Under the pieces are notes generated by a model that saw nothing but the letters and a program-made list of their open reading frames with translations, ran no database searches and was not told the DNA's origin. Positions 62,301 through 64,000 of a DNA stretch of 64,000 nucleotides are shown here, piece after piece (position 1 is the stretch's first letter; every line of letters begins with the position of its first letter). Source of the stretch: Alphaproteobacteria bacterium (GTDB lineage Bacteria; Pseudomonadota; Alphaproteobacteria; Caulobacterales; Maricaulaceae); assembly GCA_024742735.1 (NCBI GenBank), contig JANSXV010000008.1:16222-80221 (forward strand), read 5' to 3'. A program made the translations under genes and the position numbers.

Positions 62301-63149
62301 TTAGCGGCCGAAGAGCGACAGGATGATCTGCGGTTCGGAGTTCGCGATGGACAGCGCCTGCACGCCCAGTTGCTGCTTGACCTGCAGCGCCTGCAATCGC
62401 GCGCTCTCCTTGGCCATGTCCGCGTCGACCAGGTTGCCGACTCCTTCCGTGAGGCTGTCAGTCAACTTGCCCACGAACGTGCGGTGCGCGTCGATCTTCT
62501 TCAGGTCGGAGCCCAGATCGGCCAGAGCCTGATTGACGTTCTCAAGCGTCGCCTTCACCTGCCCGACGACGACCTGGGCCAGCGAAGCTGTCAGGAGATT
62601 GGCGCCGGACGGGATCGTGAAGATGGCGTTCGTCGCCGGCGTCGCGCTTACAGACATGTTCTGGGTCAACAGGGTGACCGAGCGGGTCGCATCAGCATCG
62701 GCGAGGAAGGCGATGCCGCCGGTGATCGAGCCGTCCAGCATGTTCGCGCCGTCGAACTCGGCGTTCTTGATGATCACGCTGACCTGCTCAAGCAGAGCCT
62801 TGAAGTCCCCGTCGTAGGCCTGACGCGCGAACGTATCGATCGACGGGTCCATGGCGGCGGTGGCCTTCTCGCGCATCTCGATCAGCAGATCGGAGATGGA
62901 CTCGCCGGCGGCCATCGCCACGTCGCCGATGGAGACCGCGCGATCAAGCGAGGTCCGCACGCTGCCCAGCGCGCCGATGTCCGCGCGCATGCCCTGGGCG
63001 ACGGCGAACACCGACGAGTTCTCCTTCGCGCCGGACACTTTGAGACCCGTATTGATGCGGGTCTGGACGTTCGCCATGTCCTGGTTGGTCTTGTTCAGGT
63101 TCTGCAGGGCGATCATCGCCGAGGTGTTGGTATGGACGCTCAGCGTCAT
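62301..63149 (-). CDS. Flagellin
   Basis: 282 residues, a short flagellin without much of the variable D2/D3 region. The N-terminal D0/D1 (SVHTNTSAMIALQNLNKTNQ) and the C-terminal D1/D0 ([20 protein letters not shown]) form the coiled-coil core of the filament. Exported unfolded by the flagellar type III system. The start at 63149 follows GGGAGACA; upstream in-frame sequence is not flagellin. A sigma-54 site lies 62-78 bases upstream. The neighbouring Pse cluster probably glycosylates this protein. Confidence 0.96.
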   Translation of the reverse strand: MTLSVHTNTSAMIALQNLNKTNQDMANVQTRINTGLKVSGAKENSSVFAVAQGMRADIGALGSVRTSLDRAVSIGDVAMAAGESISDLLIEMREKATAAMDPSIDTFARQAYDGDFKALLEQVSVIIKNAEFDGANMLDGSITGGIAFLADADATRSVTLLTQNMSVSATPATNAIFTIPSGANLLTASLAQVVVGQVKATLENVNQALADLGSDLKKIDAHRTFVGKLTDSLTEGVGNLVDADMAKESARLQALQVKQQLGVQALSIANSEPQIILSLFGR

Positions 63150-63210
63150 GGTGTGTCTCCCGTCTTCGCCAGGCCGAGCCGCGGTTTTGCGGCCGTCAGG
63201 CATGGTTAAG

Positions 63211-63227
63211 AGCAACCTGCGGGCCAA
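63211..63227 (-). promoter_or_regulatory. Sigma-54 promoter of the flagellin gene
   Basis: TTGGCCCGCAGGTTGCT on the minus strand matches YTGGCACG-N4-TTGCW with the exact 10-base spacing between the -24 GG and -12 GC. The start site would lie near 63200, giving a leader of about 50 bases. Late flagellar genes in Caulobacter-type bacteria use this promoter class. Confidence 0.75.
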
Positions 63228-63354
63228 GTCGGGAGATTGAATATTTGATAAGATAAATCAGAAGCTTGAAACAGAGCTCGCCCGATCGGACGGCTCGAAC
63301 GCGGCTGGATCAGGTCAGTTTTTGCCGGGTTGGCCGGTCAGCTTCTGCCGGGCC

Positions 63355-63735
63355 TCAGGCGCTTTCGTCGACGAGGCCGCCACGCTTGTCTTCCAGATAG
63401 GCGACCAGCTCCAGATACCGCTCAGGCGGCCATTGGCGCATGGTTTCGCCGGTTTCCGGGTTCAGGATCCGGTATATGAAGCGTCCGCTATCCTCGGCGC
63501 GATCGATCTGTAGCCGGTTGCGCGCATTCTTGTTGAGAATGTCCCGCATGGTCTCGATCTGATCGACCACGGACTCCGTCTTTGTCTCCGGCGGCTGCGC
63601 AAGGTCGAGAGCCGACCGTTTCGACGCGGTCTCTTCAGGCGCGTCGTCAGCCCCGGCCGCCGTGCGGCGGCCTGGCTGTGCATCCCACGCAGGGACGCCT
63701 TGCGCCATGCCTGTCATGAGGTTTGCAACATCCAT
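63355..63735 (-). CDS. FlaG family protein
   Basis: 126 residues. The first 60 are polar and variable. The C-terminal domain (about 68-120) has RLQIDRAEDSGRFIYRILNP and GETMRQWPPERYLELVAYLE, matching FlaG, where QIPPE is replaced by QWPPE. FlaG proteins affect filament length and cap function by an unsettled mechanism. It lies between two flagellin genes on the same strand. Confidence 0.82.
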   Translation of the reverse strand: MDVANLMTGMAQGVPAWDAQPGRRTAAGADDAPEETASKRSALDLAQPPETKTESVVDQIETMRDILNKNARNRLQIDRAEDSGRFIYRILNPETGETMRQWPPERYLELVAYLEDKRGGLVDESA

Positions 63736-63786
63736 TTCGTTTCACCAAACGCTCGAAGAGCGCTCAAGAGCCTCCTTGTCATCATG

Positions 63787-63807
63787 CCCGCTCCCCGGTG
63801 GAGCGGG
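63787..63807 (-). terminator. Hairpin between the second flagellin and flaG
   Basis: Perfect 8-bp stem CCCGCTCC/GGAGCGGG with a 5-base loop, 57 bases past the second flagellin's stop. There is no T-run, so it may be a weak terminator or an mRNA-stabilising hairpin. Confidence 0.4.
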
Positions 63808-63863
63808 TTCGGCGGCCGGCGCGGAACCCCACGAACAGCGCCAGCCGCCTTACCGCCTATGGA

Positions 63864-64000
63864 TTACCGGAAGTAACCCAGGATCGAGGACGGCGCGGAG
63901 TTCGCGATCGACAGCGCCTGAATGCCAAGCTGCTGCTTGACCTGCAGGGACTGCAGACGTGCGGACTCTTTGGCCAGATCCGCGTCGACCAGGTTGCCGA
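63864..64000 (-). CDS. Second flagellin, C-terminus only
   Basis: Only the last 45 codons are in the window; the gene starts beyond the right edge. The sequence [20 protein letters not shown] and [17 protein letters not shown] is the D0 C-terminal helix of a flagellin, very close to the gene at 62301. Tandem flagellins are common in this lineage. Confidence 0.93.
   Translation of the reverse strand, partial: GNLVDADLAKESARLQSLQVKQQLGIQALSIANSAPSSILGYFR

Noticed and set aside
1..64000. CRISPR arrays, rRNA genes, insertion sequences, replication origin
   Set aside because: I saw no spaced direct repeats, rRNA sequence, transposase frames or DnaA-box clusters.

Overview
The window is one contiguous piece of a high-GC alphaproteobacterial chromosome. 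It most resembles a dimorphic, flagellated member of the Maricaulales/Caulobacterales group (a Maricaulis- or Oceanicaulis-like organism). The evidence is a tRNA-His without an encoded G-1, CtrA-like TTAA-N7-TTAA boxes, two DUF2336 proteins, an OmpA-type porin with a long proline linker, tandem flagellins behind a sigma-54 promoter, and a Caulobacter-like flagellin-sugar gene set. The lineage is inferred from these features, not from a search.

Layout. 0-13.5 kb: a hydrolase/RidA-like/DUF819 transporter operon, metG, an ECF sigma factor with its membrane anti-sigma factor, a PfkB kinase, tRNA-Thr, a DUF1328 membrane peptide, a methyltransferase, and an RND efflux pair. 13.5-25.7 kb: an aldolase-family gene, egtB, then a block of likely cell-cycle or signalling genes (two DUF2336 proteins, a stand-alone receiver, an Hpt protein, a lytic transglycosylase, an unknown 222-residue protein) with CtrA-like boxes upstream, plus nadK, a ThiO-like oxidase, a D-threonine-aldolase-like enzyme, tRNA-His and an M48 lipoprotein protease. 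25.8-37.6 kb: AsmA, gamma-glutamyltransferase, a five-gene arginine succinyltransferase (AST) operon and the OmpA-like protein. 37.7-44.4 kb: a CoA-transferase, recQ, UrcA, and a small decayed prophage-like element (Rad52-type fragment, phage protein, integrase) against tRNA-Lys. 44.4-51.3 kb: tgt and queA (queuosine) around a carboxyltransferase, then a 921-residue flagellin-like/beta-propeller protein. 51.5-64 kb: a pseudaminic-acid-type nonulosonic acid cluster (pseB on the plus strand; pseC, G, I, F on the minus strand with extra methyltransferases, a WbqC protein, a propeller protein and an acyltransferase), running into flagellin, FlaG and a second flagellin cut by the window edge.

How the genes work together. 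The last 13 kb form a flagellin plus flagellin-decoration locus: PseB, C, G, I and F cover all Pse-CMP steps except the PseH acetyltransfer, and the accessory genes suggest a further modified sugar. The AST operon has astA, astD and astB but no recognisable astC or astE; an M20 hydrolase sits where a desuccinylase would be expected. The genome is compact: no gap exceeds about 300 bases, same-strand neighbours often overlap by ATGA or GTGA, and four of eight convergent pairs share one CTAG as their two stop codons.
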